Origin: Lytechinus variegatus
Lineage: Eukaryota > Echinodermata > Echinoidea > Temnopleuroida > Toxopneustidae
Length of the DNA stretch: 64,000 nt
Direction of reading: 5' to 3'
Assembly: GCF_018143015.1 (NCBI RefSeq)
Contig: NC_054740.1
Location: 55,216,583-55,280,582, forward strand
Both the position numbers and the translations under genes were made by a program. Shown one piece after another: positions 1 through 10,679 of this stretch (within the stretch, counting starts at the first letter, position 1; each line of letters begins with the position of its first letter). The notes below the pieces were generated by a model. That model had not been told where the DNA came from. It searched no databases and worked only from the letters and a program-made list of their open reading frames with translations.

Positions 1-76
1 GTGAAAAAGACATCCTTTTTACGTGTTTTTTGGGTCGCGCATGGTATCCACTCGTCAATGTAAGTGGCCCCCCCGG
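1..76 (-). mobile_element. Family A hairpin element, truncated by window start
   Basis: This is the terminal part of the dispersed family that recurs at 5187, 14674, 25247 and 46183. The diagnostic end GGTCGCGCATGGTATCCACT is followed by CGTCAATGTAAGTGG and a C/G run. Ending in CAATGTAAGTGG places the copy in reverse orientation relative to the copy at 14674. No coding content is visible. The other end lies outside the window. Confidence 0.8.
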
Positions 77-1089
77 ATTAATGCCTCCAATCCTTGAACG
101 ACTGTTGCATGCCTGGCAGCTATAATTTCTCAGACCGGGGGCACTAGCTGAGCTGTAAGTAATTGTGTGTCTTCACAGGTCAACAGAGCCCGCAGAGCTT
201 TTTTTGACGGGCGAGGCAAAATGATTTTTCTCCCCACCCCTGGATAAAAGTTGAGTAGTAAATAGCAGTTGCGTACAGATGGGGGCTTGGGGGCCCCCCC
301 CAAAAAAAAAATCATGACTAAGAAAAAAAAGAGAAAAGGAAAGACAAAAAAGAAGATGTAATATCATTTTCTGAGTAGGCCTATGTCAGAATCAATCACA
401 CTGAAATCTGATTTCTGTTATAAAAATGTCAAAACTTTACCCGCCTATATTCGCTATAGGCCCTTACTTGACCTTTAAAGTGATCGCCCCATTTAAAAAA
501 AATGTTGACTTGAATAGATAGAGAAAATCCAATTAGCAAAACACAGAAAATTTCATCAAAATCCGATTAAATATAAAATGCCATAACTTTCTTATTTTAC
601 TACGGAAGTAATATAAGATAGTTACGGTATTTTATAGTTTTGCTTATTTTTCACAAAACAGTGATATGCACAACCCCAATGAGAGACTCGATGATGTCCC
701 TCGCTCACTATTTCTTTTGTTTTTTAATTTGAATCATACAATATTTCATTTTATAGTAGATTTGACAATAAGGACCAACTTGACTGGATCATATATAGTA
801 GTAAACAATGCTTATTCCATATGTTCAGGGAGTAATTAATCGTTGTTTCACTTGACAATGAGGAGAAAAATAGAATGTTCCATATTTCATACAATAAAAT
901 ACAAAAGAAATAGTGAGTGGATGACTTACGTCATCAGTCTCCTCATTTGCACACCCACCAGGATCGATGTACATATAACTGTATTTTGAAATTAAAGAAA
1001 ACTTTGAAATGTCATGATTTTCTTATTCTTAGTCCGACTTTGATGAGAAATTTTCATTGTTAAGCTTGTTGGATCTATTTTTATTATGT
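77..1089. other. Non-coding spacer, no gene seen
   Basis: AT-rich sequence with a short G/C/A homopolymer stretch at 283-320. I see no exon-like reading frame, splice-site pair or RNA gene. The small open frames here run through homopolymers. Confidence 0.5.
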
Positions 1090-1637
1090 TGGGGTGGATT
1101 TGTCCTTTACAGAATAACTCAAAGTGTGAGGAAACTGGGACGTTTGAGTACAACAGGATTATGTATCTCGTTGAACAGTCAATGCAAGCACCACACAGCA
1201 AAAACTGCGGTGTTAACCGCTGTACATAGAGGACCACACCAGATATTTTACACCGGTGTTAAATTGATGGTGTTAGTTTTACACCTATAGGTGTTGTTAC
1301 AACACGTTTGGTTGTTACATTTACACTATTTGGTGTTATGTTCAATCTTAAGGGTGTAATTTTAACACATCAGGGTGTGGTCCTCTATTAACACAAATTG
1401 GTGTCAGTTTTAACACCACAGTTTTTACAGCAGTGCAGGAACAATGAAGACGAAATAATGTTTCTTATATATAACATAATAATATAACATTATAACGAAA
1501 AATAATTTCTTCTTGAACCACTACGTTTCTCTTCCTTTTATGCTCTTTTCTCCCTTTTCTCCGTTTTGCTGCCAGCCGATGGGGGGGGGACGTGCCTCCC
1601 ATGCCCCCCCCCAGTAGTTACGCCACTGACTAAGGCC
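1090..1637. repeat. Dispersed repeat, copy 1, interrupted by an inserted element
   Basis: This stretch is paralogous to 3500-3838. Shared landmarks in order are an AATAACTC-AAGTG block, AACAGGATTAT-TATCTCG, GGAACAATGAAGAC, ATGTTTCTTAT, CACTACGTTTCT and a G/C run followed by GTAGTTACGCCACTGACT. Copy 1 is split between GCACCA and GGAACAATG by the element at 1194-1435, while copy 2 is uninterrupted there. Confidence 0.7.
1194..1435. mobile_element. Short inverted-repeat element with GGTGTTA motif, 242 bp
   Basis: The termini are imperfect inverted repeats: AAAAACTGCGGTGTTAA near 1200 against the complement of TTAACACCACAGTTTTT near 1410. An internal pair AGAGGACCACACC and GGTGTGGTCCTCT lies at about 1228 and 1374. 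The motif GGTGTTA recurs several times in both orientations. The paralogous empty site at about 3600-3625 shows GCACCAGGAACAATG, so the insertion is clean with a possible 2-bp CA duplication. Non-coding. Confidence 0.7.
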
Positions 1638-2844
1638 ATATATGTTTCAAACATAAGAGGACTGCCATGTCTATATACCGGTTCTATTCGATATTTGCTC
1701 CGACGACAATTGCTCCGCTCTAAATTCCACATGCTAATCGAATGAAAAACTTAAACCCCGAAATTAATATAACTTTACCTCTTAAACCCTACCCTAAACC
1801 TAAAATATACTAAACTCTATTGCAACCCTAACCCTGCATGTACAGCTTAGACGATATTAAAGGGGTGGTCCCAGTGTTGTAGTCAAGGCTCAAACCTCCA
1901 AGGCCAAGGCCAAGGCTAAGGCTTTAATAACCAAGGCCAAGGCTTCAATACCCAAGGCTGAGGCCAAGGCATGGAAACCCAAGGCCAAGGCCTGAAAACC
2001 TCAAGGCCAAGGCATTTCAATTGTACAATATATGGAACAATTAGACAACAATGCTTAGGCGGCAGACATGACACACAGGACCAAATGTATAAAAGGTGTG
2101 AGCGAGCAAAATTTTTTACCCCTGTACATTGAAAACGAAAATTTCATGATAGATCATTTAGATTTAGACATAATATTAAATTAAATATATAGTTACCTTT
2201 GTGCATTTAATTATTTTTCTAGGCGATTCACATTGCAATAATTATTATTACCAAGGTGATCTGATCCTGGCATTCCCATTCTCAACATATGTCTTTCTCC
2301 TCTCCCTGGGACAGGGGAGGCAGAATGTATTTATTTTTTTTTTGGGGGGGGGGTCAAAGCCAAAAATGCACTTACAGTATAAGTCCAAATGAGAATTTTG
2401 GTGCAAACATATATTTTCAAAATGAGATTATCAACTGTGTGAAGAAGTTGTGTGTTTTGTGGAAATTCAGCAAAGCTTTTTTAAGTGATTTCTAATTGAT
2501 AAGACAGATATTTTGATTTAGGCTTTAATTTTCCGCTATAGAAAGCGTAGCGAGCAAGCGGTTTTGAAAAAAAAATCATTTTGAAGTTGTAAAACTCGAT
2601 TTTGGGTCAATTATGGTGCTAATCACTGTTAAAAGGGCATCCTTGCGAGATAATAAGAAATGAAATTTGAAAAATGAAAATCACTATAGGCCTATAGTGG
2701 CGTACCGTGGGTCACGGCATTGAAGGGCACCAGCAAAAATTTGGAATCGCCTAGTGAGCGTGCCCAGTTGCCAGGTATACTGACCTAATAGAGATATTTT
2801 AAGGACAGTGCCAATAAACGGATATGTATTTCACTATTCAAATA

Positions 2845-3425
2845 ATGCGAGCGCGAAGCGCGAGCTTAAAATTTTTGATATTCAAAACTAAAAAGGGACA
2901 TTACAATCTATCTTTTGTAATCATGATACGTACCTGTCTCGCTAAATAATGCGAGCGCGAACTGAATTTCTTGTAAATATTGACCCCAAACAGGAAGATT
3001 TTAAGGACTTTATTTTAGGAGTCTATTAAGATTATACACACCTCACCATAGTCATCTAATACGAGTGCCAATAAGCGCTTGCTGATTTTGTTAGAATTAC
3101 ATCTAAACATGCACATAAAGCACTTGTAATCATGATCAACATACCCATCTCACTAATCAAATCTTGCGAGCGCGAAGCGCGAGCTGAAAATTTTGGAAAT
3201 TCAGACCTGAAGAGGGGCATTTTAAGGCTTGTTTGTAGGAATTGAAGAAGACCTTACGTAGTTCACTAACCAAATGATGCGAGCGCGAAGCGCGAGCTGA
3301 AAATTTTTGATATTCAGATCAGAAAACAGAAAAAGGGACATTTTAAGGACTCATTCTAGGAATTGATGGAGAGCAGACATATTTCACCAATCCACTACTG
3401 CGAACGTAAGCACGGACAGGAAATG
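2845..3425. repeat. Degenerate tandem repeat with GCGAGCGCGAAGCGCGAGC core
   Basis: The near-palindromic core GCGAGCGCGAAGCGCGAGC, usually followed by TGAAAATTTT and preceded by AAATGAT, recurs at about 2848, 3167 and 3279. Degraded versions lie at about 2950 and 3400. The spacing is 80-160 bp, and each unit ends with a block resembling AAGGGACATTTTAAGGAC. The same family recurs at 7461-7490 and 54240-55275. Confidence 0.7.
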
Positions 3426-3499
3426 TTTTATATTAAGACCTTAAAATGGGACAATCACTTTAAGTATTCATGAAAAAGAAGCATACTATTGTACATGTA

Positions 3500-3838
3500 A
3501 AACAATAACTCGAAGTGCGAGGAAATGTATTTGGTAGTTTGGTGTATATTGACTTGAAAACGGGAGGTTTTAGTATAACAGGATTATATATCTCGGTAAA
3601 CAGACAACGGGAGCACCAGGAACAATGAAGACATAAGCCTTGAGTAAATTATGTTTCATTTATATGAAAAAAAATGTTTCTTATGTAATGTTACATAACA
3701 TAATTATAACATTATAATGAACAATAATGTCTTCTTTCCCACTACGTTTCTTTTCCTTTCTCCCTCTTTTTCTCTTTTTTTTAGTCAGCCGATTGGGGGG
3801 AGGCACATGCCCCCCCCCCTGTAGTTACGCCACTGACT
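3500..3838. repeat. Dispersed repeat, copy 2 (uninterrupted)
   Basis: Second copy of the repeat at 1090-1637, ending in a G/C run and GTAGTTACGCCACTGACT. It retains the empty target site for the element at 1194-1435 (GCACCAGGAACAATG, about 3613-3627). It lies inside the candidate element 1872-4263. Confidence 0.65.
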
Positions 3839-4263
3839 ATAATCCTAATCATAATTATTATCATTATTATTGATATTGTCATTATCCTTATTAGTCATGA
3901 TTACATCATATTACCAATAAATTATATTAATTTTCATTACTTTTCTTTGTTACATATTTATGTGATGATAATTGCAATTGATGGCACTGCTAAGTACTGC
4001 TGCTGCTGCTGCTACTGCTGACTGGTGTAGTATTTAGTGTCATTAGATATACAGAACTATTGAAACATTTATAATTACTTATATAAAACAAATAATGAAA
4101 GTACAAAATACAAAATGCCTTGAAAATGCCTTGAAAATGCCTTGAAATTTCAAGGCTCAAAATCCTCAAGGCCAAGGCTTGAATGTTCAAGGCCAAGGCT
4201 TTGAAAAAATAGGCCTTAAGGCGCCTTAAGGCCAAGGCCGAGCATCAAGGCACTACAACACTG

Positions 4264-5186
4264 CTCCAAAGCAGTCAGAGGGATCAACAAGAGAATGAGC
4301 CTCGTATTATTACTTACCTCTCCAAACTTACTTTTCCAACTTCATTCAAATACAAAAAAGGAGTCCAGATTAAGATGATATTCCTCTCAGTGGCGATCGA
4401 TGGAGTTGTAGAAATGTTCAACGCGTTAAAGGAGTTGATAAAAATCAAGGAGCAACTATAATGCAAACTGCATGCAAGATGATTGGTTGTCTGCCGGCGC
4501 TCAAGCAAAGTTCATTCAAGTAAGTTATATCATATAGGCCTAATCCTCAATTGAAAGACTTTTCATGCCCCATACATACAGCTATTATACTAGGGGCGCT
4601 GAGCTGTACCTGTAGGCAGCGGCCTTGATAAAATAAGCTTATTTAAAACCGATGGTCTGTAAATGTTATATTCACAGATATGTGATTAAAAGAAATAAGA
4701 GCACGCAGAGTCATCTGGGGCACTGATTCGGCAGGCGATCGCATTATTGTTGCCTGTTGGGCTGTTGGGAGTCAAGATCATCAAGATCGATCCCCTGTGC
4801 TCGGGCGCGCTGGTCTGTCTATTATTTCTCCTTTATCTCCCCCTCCCCCTTTCTTTCCCCCTCCCTGACCCATACGTTTCTGGGGGGAGGAGGGCTCGAG
4901 GGGCAAGCCCCTAGTCGCCAGATCTGCGCCAGCATAAATGCAGTATCTTCCTTCCTATTATCATTTTTTGCCTGTGGTGTAATGAGCGAAAAAAAAATGA
5001 GGTATTCGGTACGCAATTTTCTCCGATAATACTCATATTAGCCGATTTTGGCATTTAATTCACGATTCGAGTCCAGATTGGACTAAGGCTAACATAGAGG
5101 GCACATAATCTCCCAATCTCTAATCAGCGCCACCCATATTAGATAAGGCGCCAATGTATCTTCCCCCGGCGCATGAGTTCCCAGTG
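4264..5186. other. Non-coding spacer, no gene seen
   Basis: No splice-consistent exon or RNA gene seen. A pyrimidine-rich tract followed by a G run occupies about 4828-4895. Confidence 0.5.
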
Positions 5187-5709
5187 CCGGGGGCCACTTC
5201 CATTGAGGAGCAAGTGGATACCATGCGCGACCATATAGGATCTCCCAAAGAACCATAAATACGTATTTTCCAGATTCTGAAATGCACTCCTTAACAAGTA
5301 TTGGCGTGTGAAACCATAAACGATACTTTTGAAAAGTATTCCCTAAATTTAACCCCTAAACAAGTACAGCGATATTTAAGTTGCTAATGTCACGGTCGTC
5401 GGTTTACATCGTTGCGGATAAGTACAGCCCCACCTCCCACTCTGAACACGTAGTGTTGACTCTTGGGGTTAAAAGTACATCCTTTATAAAACATTTTAGT
5501 CTAATTTTTATACCCTCGCAAATTTGACCTTAAACACGTAGCTTCCTTAGCGAAAACAGATACCACTTTTCCATTATATTAGCATTTTTGACACCCTTAT
5601 TACGATACGTAAGTACGTGCCCTATCTTGAAAAAAAAATCCTTTTTATGTGTTTTGGGGGGAGGTCGCACATGGTATCCACTCGTCATTGTAAGTGCCAC
5701 CCCCCCCGG
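5187..5709 (-). mobile_element. Family A hairpin element, full-length copy in reverse orientation
   Basis: It starts with CCGGGGGCCACTTCCATTG and ends with a TATCCACTCGTCATTGTAAG block and a C run, so it is inverted relative to the copy at 14674. Internal landmarks shared with other copies are CTTAACAAGTATTGGCGTGT, CCCTAAACAAGTAC, CCTTTATAAAACATTTTA and TACGTAAGTACGTGCCCTAT. No clear target duplication. Non-coding. Confidence 0.75.
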
Positions 5710-5813
5710 CCCCGAATTAGATATTGGGAGCAGGGGCGTCGATGCATTTTTCAGATTGGGGGGGGGGGGCAAAATCATGTCATGGTTCCGAAGCTTCGTA
5801 CAAAACACCCACG

Positions 5814-5815
<2 letters not shown>

Positions 5816-5878
<63 letters not shown>
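5816..5878. repeat. TA dinucleotide microsatellite
   Basis: A (TA)n tract with occasional G or C interruptions, directly before the mariner-like element. Confidence 0.95.
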
Positions 5879-5879
<1 letters not shown>

Positions 5880-5943
5880 AAACAAAACATGCGAGGGCGA
5901 AGCGTTTAATGGACGTTTTTGATTTAAAAAAAAGAAAGATATA

Positions 5944-7339
5944 CAGTGCGTGTCAAAAAAAACGGGACAGATTTGAAAAGTCTATAAAATTTTGGTTTCA
6001 AATTATGATCTCTATATTTTGGTATCAGTAGGTGCTCTAAAGTCTTATCCTTCAAATGCCATATAACAAAACATGCGAGGGCGAAGCGTTTAATGGACGT
6101 TTTTTATTTAAAAAAAAGATATACAGTGCATGCGTGTCAAAAAAAAACGGGACAGACTTGAAAAGTCTATAAAATTTTGGTTTCAAATTATGATCTCTCT
6201 ATTTTGGTATCAATAGGTGCTCTAAAGTCTTATCCTTCAAATGCCATTAAAATAATTTAATTTCGTTCATGCTTGAGCGAACATGGAATGTTTTTGTCTG
6301 GGGTTAAAAAGGACGCTTGCGCCAAAATGGCATAAAATGATAAATATGATGGTCAGACTTCTTGCTAATCAGCAGTCTTCCTCTTAACCTTTTCATTATC
6401 TTTGCCCTAATTTTCGAATTATCCGGTCAAAATTCATTTCCAAATCTACTTATTTGTTTCAATATTTCTGTTTTTGTTCCTTTTTAAGATGTTCTCTTTT
6501 AGCTTTGAATATTCCTTCTTTAGGCAAGAACAGTGGCATACTGATTGGTGGGGGCTCGAGGTGCCCTCCCCCCACCAATTAAAACAAAATCATGACCAAG
6601 AATAAAAAGTGGAAATAAAAATAACAGAAAACATAGAAAACGAAATATGATATCCTTTTCTGAATATTATGTCAAAATCACAAAATTTGATATTTTAATA
6701 AAAAAGTGGAAATTTTTGCTTGCTCGCTTTACAACTGTTTAATACATTTTACCCGATCTGCCATATCTTGCTCCTTCGAAATTGACTCAATACACCGTTG
6801 CCATTGAAAGACATGATTTCTTTCCTGTTTGTCCTATCAAGAACATAATTAAACTTGGTGAAGGATTCAATAACCCCTTGAAAATGGATTCATGTCTTTT
6901 AAAGTTACCATATCATAATGTGTTTCACATATTAAAAAGATTTGAATAATTACAATTCTCCCAATTAAAAATGTAAATCTTCTTACTTGGGTTGACAAAA
7001 GTCTTCTTATCTTACTTATGAAGGGAATTCAAAGGTAAAAGAAGTTTAAATGAAAAACAAAATAATTCAGGTAAATAAATCAATTTTTAAATGAAATTTG
7101 ACAGCATAATTCGAAAATTATGGCAAAGATAATGAAAAGATTAAGAGAAAGTCTGTTTTTTTTTAACCCCCGACAAAAACGTCCCCTGTTCGCTCAAGCA
7201 TGAACAAAAATTATTTTTTTAAATGGTAATTGAAAGATAAGATCTAAGAGCATCTATTAACATCAAAATATAGATATAATATTTTGAAACAATTTTTTTA
7301 TAGACTTTTCAAAACTGTCCCGTTTTTTTTATACGCACT
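5944..7339. mobile_element. Mariner-like inverted-repeat element with duplicated left end
   Basis: The left end CAGTGCGTGTC plus an A run and CGGGACAG (5944) is mirrored on the right by CTGTCCCG, a T run and ATACGCACT (7317-7339). The flanks are TA-rich. Arms of over 250 bp are inverted copies: 6124-6420 against 7088-7339, sharing GTTCATGCTTGAGCGAAC, CTTTTCATTATCTTTGCC and their complements. The left end occurs twice in tandem (period about 183 bp, 5880-6062 and 6063-6247). TA flanks and CAGTG-type ends suggest a non-autonomous Tc1/mariner derivative. No transposase frame. Confidence 0.6.
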
Positions 7340-7805
7340 ATATATCCAACAAAAGATTATTGTAATTCGAAGCGGGAGTTCTTTTGAGGTTTAGAACTGA
7401 AAACGTGACATTCTGTTCACCTATTTAATCATGAAAAGTATGGGTTTTTGCTACAGAGATGATGCGAGCGCGAAGCGCGAGCTGAAAATTTTTATATTCC
7501 AATCTGAGAAGCAGACTTTTTGAGCACGATTTGAAATAACGATTTGTGTATCTCAATCTCGCTTGATGAACATTACAATTTTATTTTTTTTTTGCACATC
7601 CGGAATTATGGGGGGGGGGGGGCAAAACGATATGTTTGTATCCCCCAATATTTTCATTGGTGGGGCGATCGCCCCCCCCCCCCAGGATCGACGCCTCTGA
7701 TTGGGAGACATGCTTTGGGAAAGGGAATTTCAAGTTCACTGGTCACTGATTTTGACTTCAAACTCTGTGGAAGTGAATTCCATAGGATCGGCCTCCATGA
7801 GCGGA
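7340..7805. other. Non-coding spacer with one GCGAGC-core copy
   Basis: One copy of the GCGAGCGCGAAGCGCGAGC core with TGAAAATTTTT lies at about 7461-7492. A G run and a C run flank 7610-7685. No gene seen. Confidence 0.5.
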
Positions 7806-8430
7806 GCTGACGATCGTCTGGTGGATCCCCTGACAATCGTCTGGTAGAGATATACCGCTGACGATCGTCTGGTGGATCTACCCCTGCCGATCGTCTAGTG
7901 GATCTACCCAGGACAAATCGCCTGATGGATCTACCCCTGACAATCGCCTGGTGGATCTACCCCTGACGATCGTCTGGTGGATCTACCCCTGACGATTGTC
8001 TGGTGGATCTACCCCTGCCGATCGTCTGGTGGATCTACCCCTGACCATCGTCTGGTGGATCTATACATGACAATCGTCTGGTGGATCTACCCCTGCCGAT
8101 CGCCTGGTGGATCTACCCCTGACGATCGTCCGGTGGATCTATCCCTGCCGATCGTCTGGTGGATCTACCCCTGCCGATCGTCTGGTGGATCTACCCCTGC
8201 CGATCGTCTGGTGGATCTACCCCTGACGATCGTCTGATGGATCTACCCATGATGATCGTCTGATGGATCGATCTACCCCTGACGATCGTCTGGTGGATCT
8301 ACCCCTGACGATCGCCTGGTGGATCTACCCCTGACGATCGCCTGGTGGATCTACCCCTGGCGATCGTCTAGTGGATCTACCCCTGACGATCGTATAGTGG
8401 ATCTGTACCCCTGACCCAGGGCCCTGACGA
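7806..8430. repeat. 26-bp minisatellite, about 24 units
   Basis: Tandem units of about 26 bp have the core GACGATCGTCTGGTGGATCT followed by ACCCCT. Variants use GCCGATCG, GACAATCG or GATCGCC. Each perfect unit contains the 10-bp palindrome GACGATCGTC and two GATC sites. Units are contiguous with no unique spacers, so this is not a CRISPR array. An open frame crosses it only because 26-bp units cycle through all frames. Confidence 0.95.
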
Positions 8431-9097
8431 TCGTCAAATGATGATGGCAAAGTTTACCATGTAATGTTACAGTTTAATAACTTAGTTATGAGGTAAGGTG
8501 CAGTATTGTCCTTATAATATATTTCAATGTCACAACACCAGCACAGCTGTTATAATATTGCTTTATGTAGGTGAACTTTCCAGCCGATTTAATTCCTCTT
8601 CTTTTTTAATGGCCCTGAAAGTTGTATCACGGTAGTATATACTTCGTGGAGTATCTGTGAGGTTTTCATGTAGTTCGCCGTGCGTTCCTTCATCTTCTCG
8701 GCAATTATCGATGGAATCTAGCCGAGACACAATGCAAGGCTATGAACATATTATAATTGTCAAGCGTTCAAAGATCCCCTAACATCTGCGACATATATAT
8801 CCTGCATAAAATCAATCGAGAATTCAATGTTAAATTTCAAAAGTTTTCAGGTGCCCGTTTCAATAATACTTAGAACTTTGAACCATCAAAAACATGATGG
8901 AAGCCTTGTTTTGCTGAGCCCTGTTACTTAGTTACAACAAACCATGTATTTCTAATAAAGGCAAAAGGTTATCGAATCACTTTTAGAGGGCTGACTCCAC
9001 CGCCCCTATACTAAAAAAAATAAAAAAATCGCTGTTTCGGAGCAGGTTTTTGTTTTTACATTTTCTGTTTTTTTTTTTCAAGCCAGACGAACTCGGA
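8431..9097. other. Non-coding spacer, no gene seen
   Basis: AT-rich unique-looking sequence without recognisable exons, hairpins or RNA genes. Confidence 0.5.
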
Positions 9098-9290
9098 GGG
9101 GAGCATATCCCTGACCGAAAACAAATAAATGAAAAAATCCCTGACCGAAAAAAAAATAAAACATAACCCTGTCTCAAAAAATAATATTCCCGACAGGAAG
9201 AAAAATAAAAGATACCCCTGACCGAAAAAAAACCCAGCTGAGCATATCCCTGACCGAATGATTTTTTCGGTCTACCCTGCCCCCCCCCCA
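9098..9290. repeat. Degenerate short tandem repeat with CCCTGACCGAAAA core
   Basis: CCCTGACCGAAAA, or close variants such as CCCTGTCTCAAAA, recurs about six times at 30-40 bp spacing. The block ends in a C run. The open frame on the minus strand is low complexity and not gene-like. Confidence 0.7.
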
Positions 9291-10517
9291 TCCAAACCCC
9301 ATTGGAATTACACTTATAGAAATCAATCCGATATGGATTTCCATTGAAAGTACATTCTAACGTAAAATAATGACTTATAAAATTTCAGGATTGGGAAAAG
9401 GAGAAAATGACCCAAATTCTCGATCATGCAGGTACTTCGTAATATAACTGACATTTTATGGTAAATACCGAATAGTATGCTGATCCATATTTGCTGAAAA
9501 TATAGAATCTTCTCGAAAAATAGTCAAACTAAAAAATCAATCAAATCAGCCAAAACAGGTCGACTTCTTTTTTTCTCGCTCCTTCCGTTTCCTCATTTCA
9601 CCCTCTCTTCTCATTTTCTTCGTTTTTAATTTGTTCTTATTTCCTTCTTCCTCTTTATATCTTATCTGCTATATTTTTCGATCACATGCACCCTCCTCGT
9701 CTATTTTAAAGGCCGACACCACTTATACTCTCTCTGTGTTGATCTATGCATAGTCCTATACACTCTTCTTGTTCTTTTTATTACGTCATCCACGCGGAGT
9801 ATCTCATTAATATTCATGGATACGGTTAACAAAAGGGACGTAACGTTGAAATTTGAAAATTGTCTTGCTTGATCGGTACACTCGCTCGCACACAACAGAA
9901 ATATCCTGTATTGAGGGCCACTGCACAATATCCATTCACATCTCTACCCAATGGCGGGTTGGAAATGCGATATACCCACGGGTTCAAGTGGAAGAGTTTC
10001 GTGCTCGGTCTCTACACTCCCTCGCATGAAAACGGTTTACAACTTGTTTGAAGAGGTCGAAATTTGATCCACCCCTCCATTATACTTATATACCAAATTG
10101 TATTCTGTATTATTTGTTTAAGGTACCCGGTTAAGGTACCAAGGTTGACAGTTGAATGTGATGAATTAATTCATTTTAAGGAAATCGAAATAACAGTAAC
10201 CCCTGCCCTCTCTGCAATACCAAATGGTATCCTAGCTGAATTTATGCTTACAATAAAAGTGCTTTATTCCAGTGAATTAACCAAACTGTATCGTGCATGC
10301 AATGCGATCTCAATATTTATCAAATATGTTACCGAGATATTATGTTTCATCATCACAATTACAAGATGTGCTTATAAGAAAAAAATTGTACCGTTATCAG
10401 GTCAATAAAATTATCACATATTACAGCAAGCGCTTAGCGCTTGCATTATTTGTATACATAAATCATGTTCCGGAGATATGTTTTCTAAGTTCATGATTAA
10501 AAAAAATCCCATCAATA
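9291..10517. other. Non-coding spacer, no gene seen
   Basis: Pyrimidine-rich at 9560-9660. Small open frames at 9860-10500 have no splice or domain support. Nothing else recognised. Confidence 0.45.
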
Positions 10518-10679
10518 CACTCTAAAAAATGAAGTGCTAATTCAGCTCTTAAAGAGCGTGTATAGTGACTGCACTTCGGAGTGCTGATTTGTCTAGTTCA
10601 AATTTGAACGAGAAAAATCAGCACTCCGAAGTGCAGTCACTATACTCGCTCTTTAAGAGCTGAATTATTTTTTAGAGTG
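10518..10679. mobile_element. TA-flanked hairpin MITE, 162 bp
   Basis: Near-perfect palindrome whose ends CACTCTAAAAAAT and ATTTTTTAGAGTG are flanked by TA on both sides (10516-10517, 10680-10681). The arms match over about 70 bp except for a few extra bases near the left end, and meet at TTCAAATTTGAA with essentially no loop. TA flanks and CACT ends fit a Tc1/mariner-type MITE. Non-coding. Confidence 0.85.

Larger units (their letters stand above)
1872..4263. mobile_element. Candidate hAT-like element with CAAGGC-rich inverted ends
   Basis: The left end CAGTGTTGTAGT (1872-1883) is mirrored by ACTACAACACTG (4252-4263). Each end continues into about 140 bp dense in CAAGGCCAAGGC on the left and its inverted counterpart on the right (1888-2015, 4110-4250). 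CAGTG termini fit the hAT superfamily. I cannot find a matching 8-bp target duplication, and the interior looks like unrelated repeats. This may therefore be two solo ends or a composite. No transposase frame is visible. Confidence 0.4.

Noticed and set aside
1781..1835. Telomere-like AACCCTA-type repeats
   Set aside because: Only a few irregular units (AAACCCTACCCTAAACC, AACCCTAACCC) in a non-terminal context. No array.
7806..8430. CRISPR-like array of short repeats, and the 86-residue frame across it
   Set aside because: Units are contiguous 26-bp minisatellite repeats with no unique spacers, in a eukaryotic context. The frame cycles with the repeat.
8983..9291. 102-residue minus-strand frame
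   Set aside because: Product of the CCCTGACCGAAAA tandem repeat and homopolymers.
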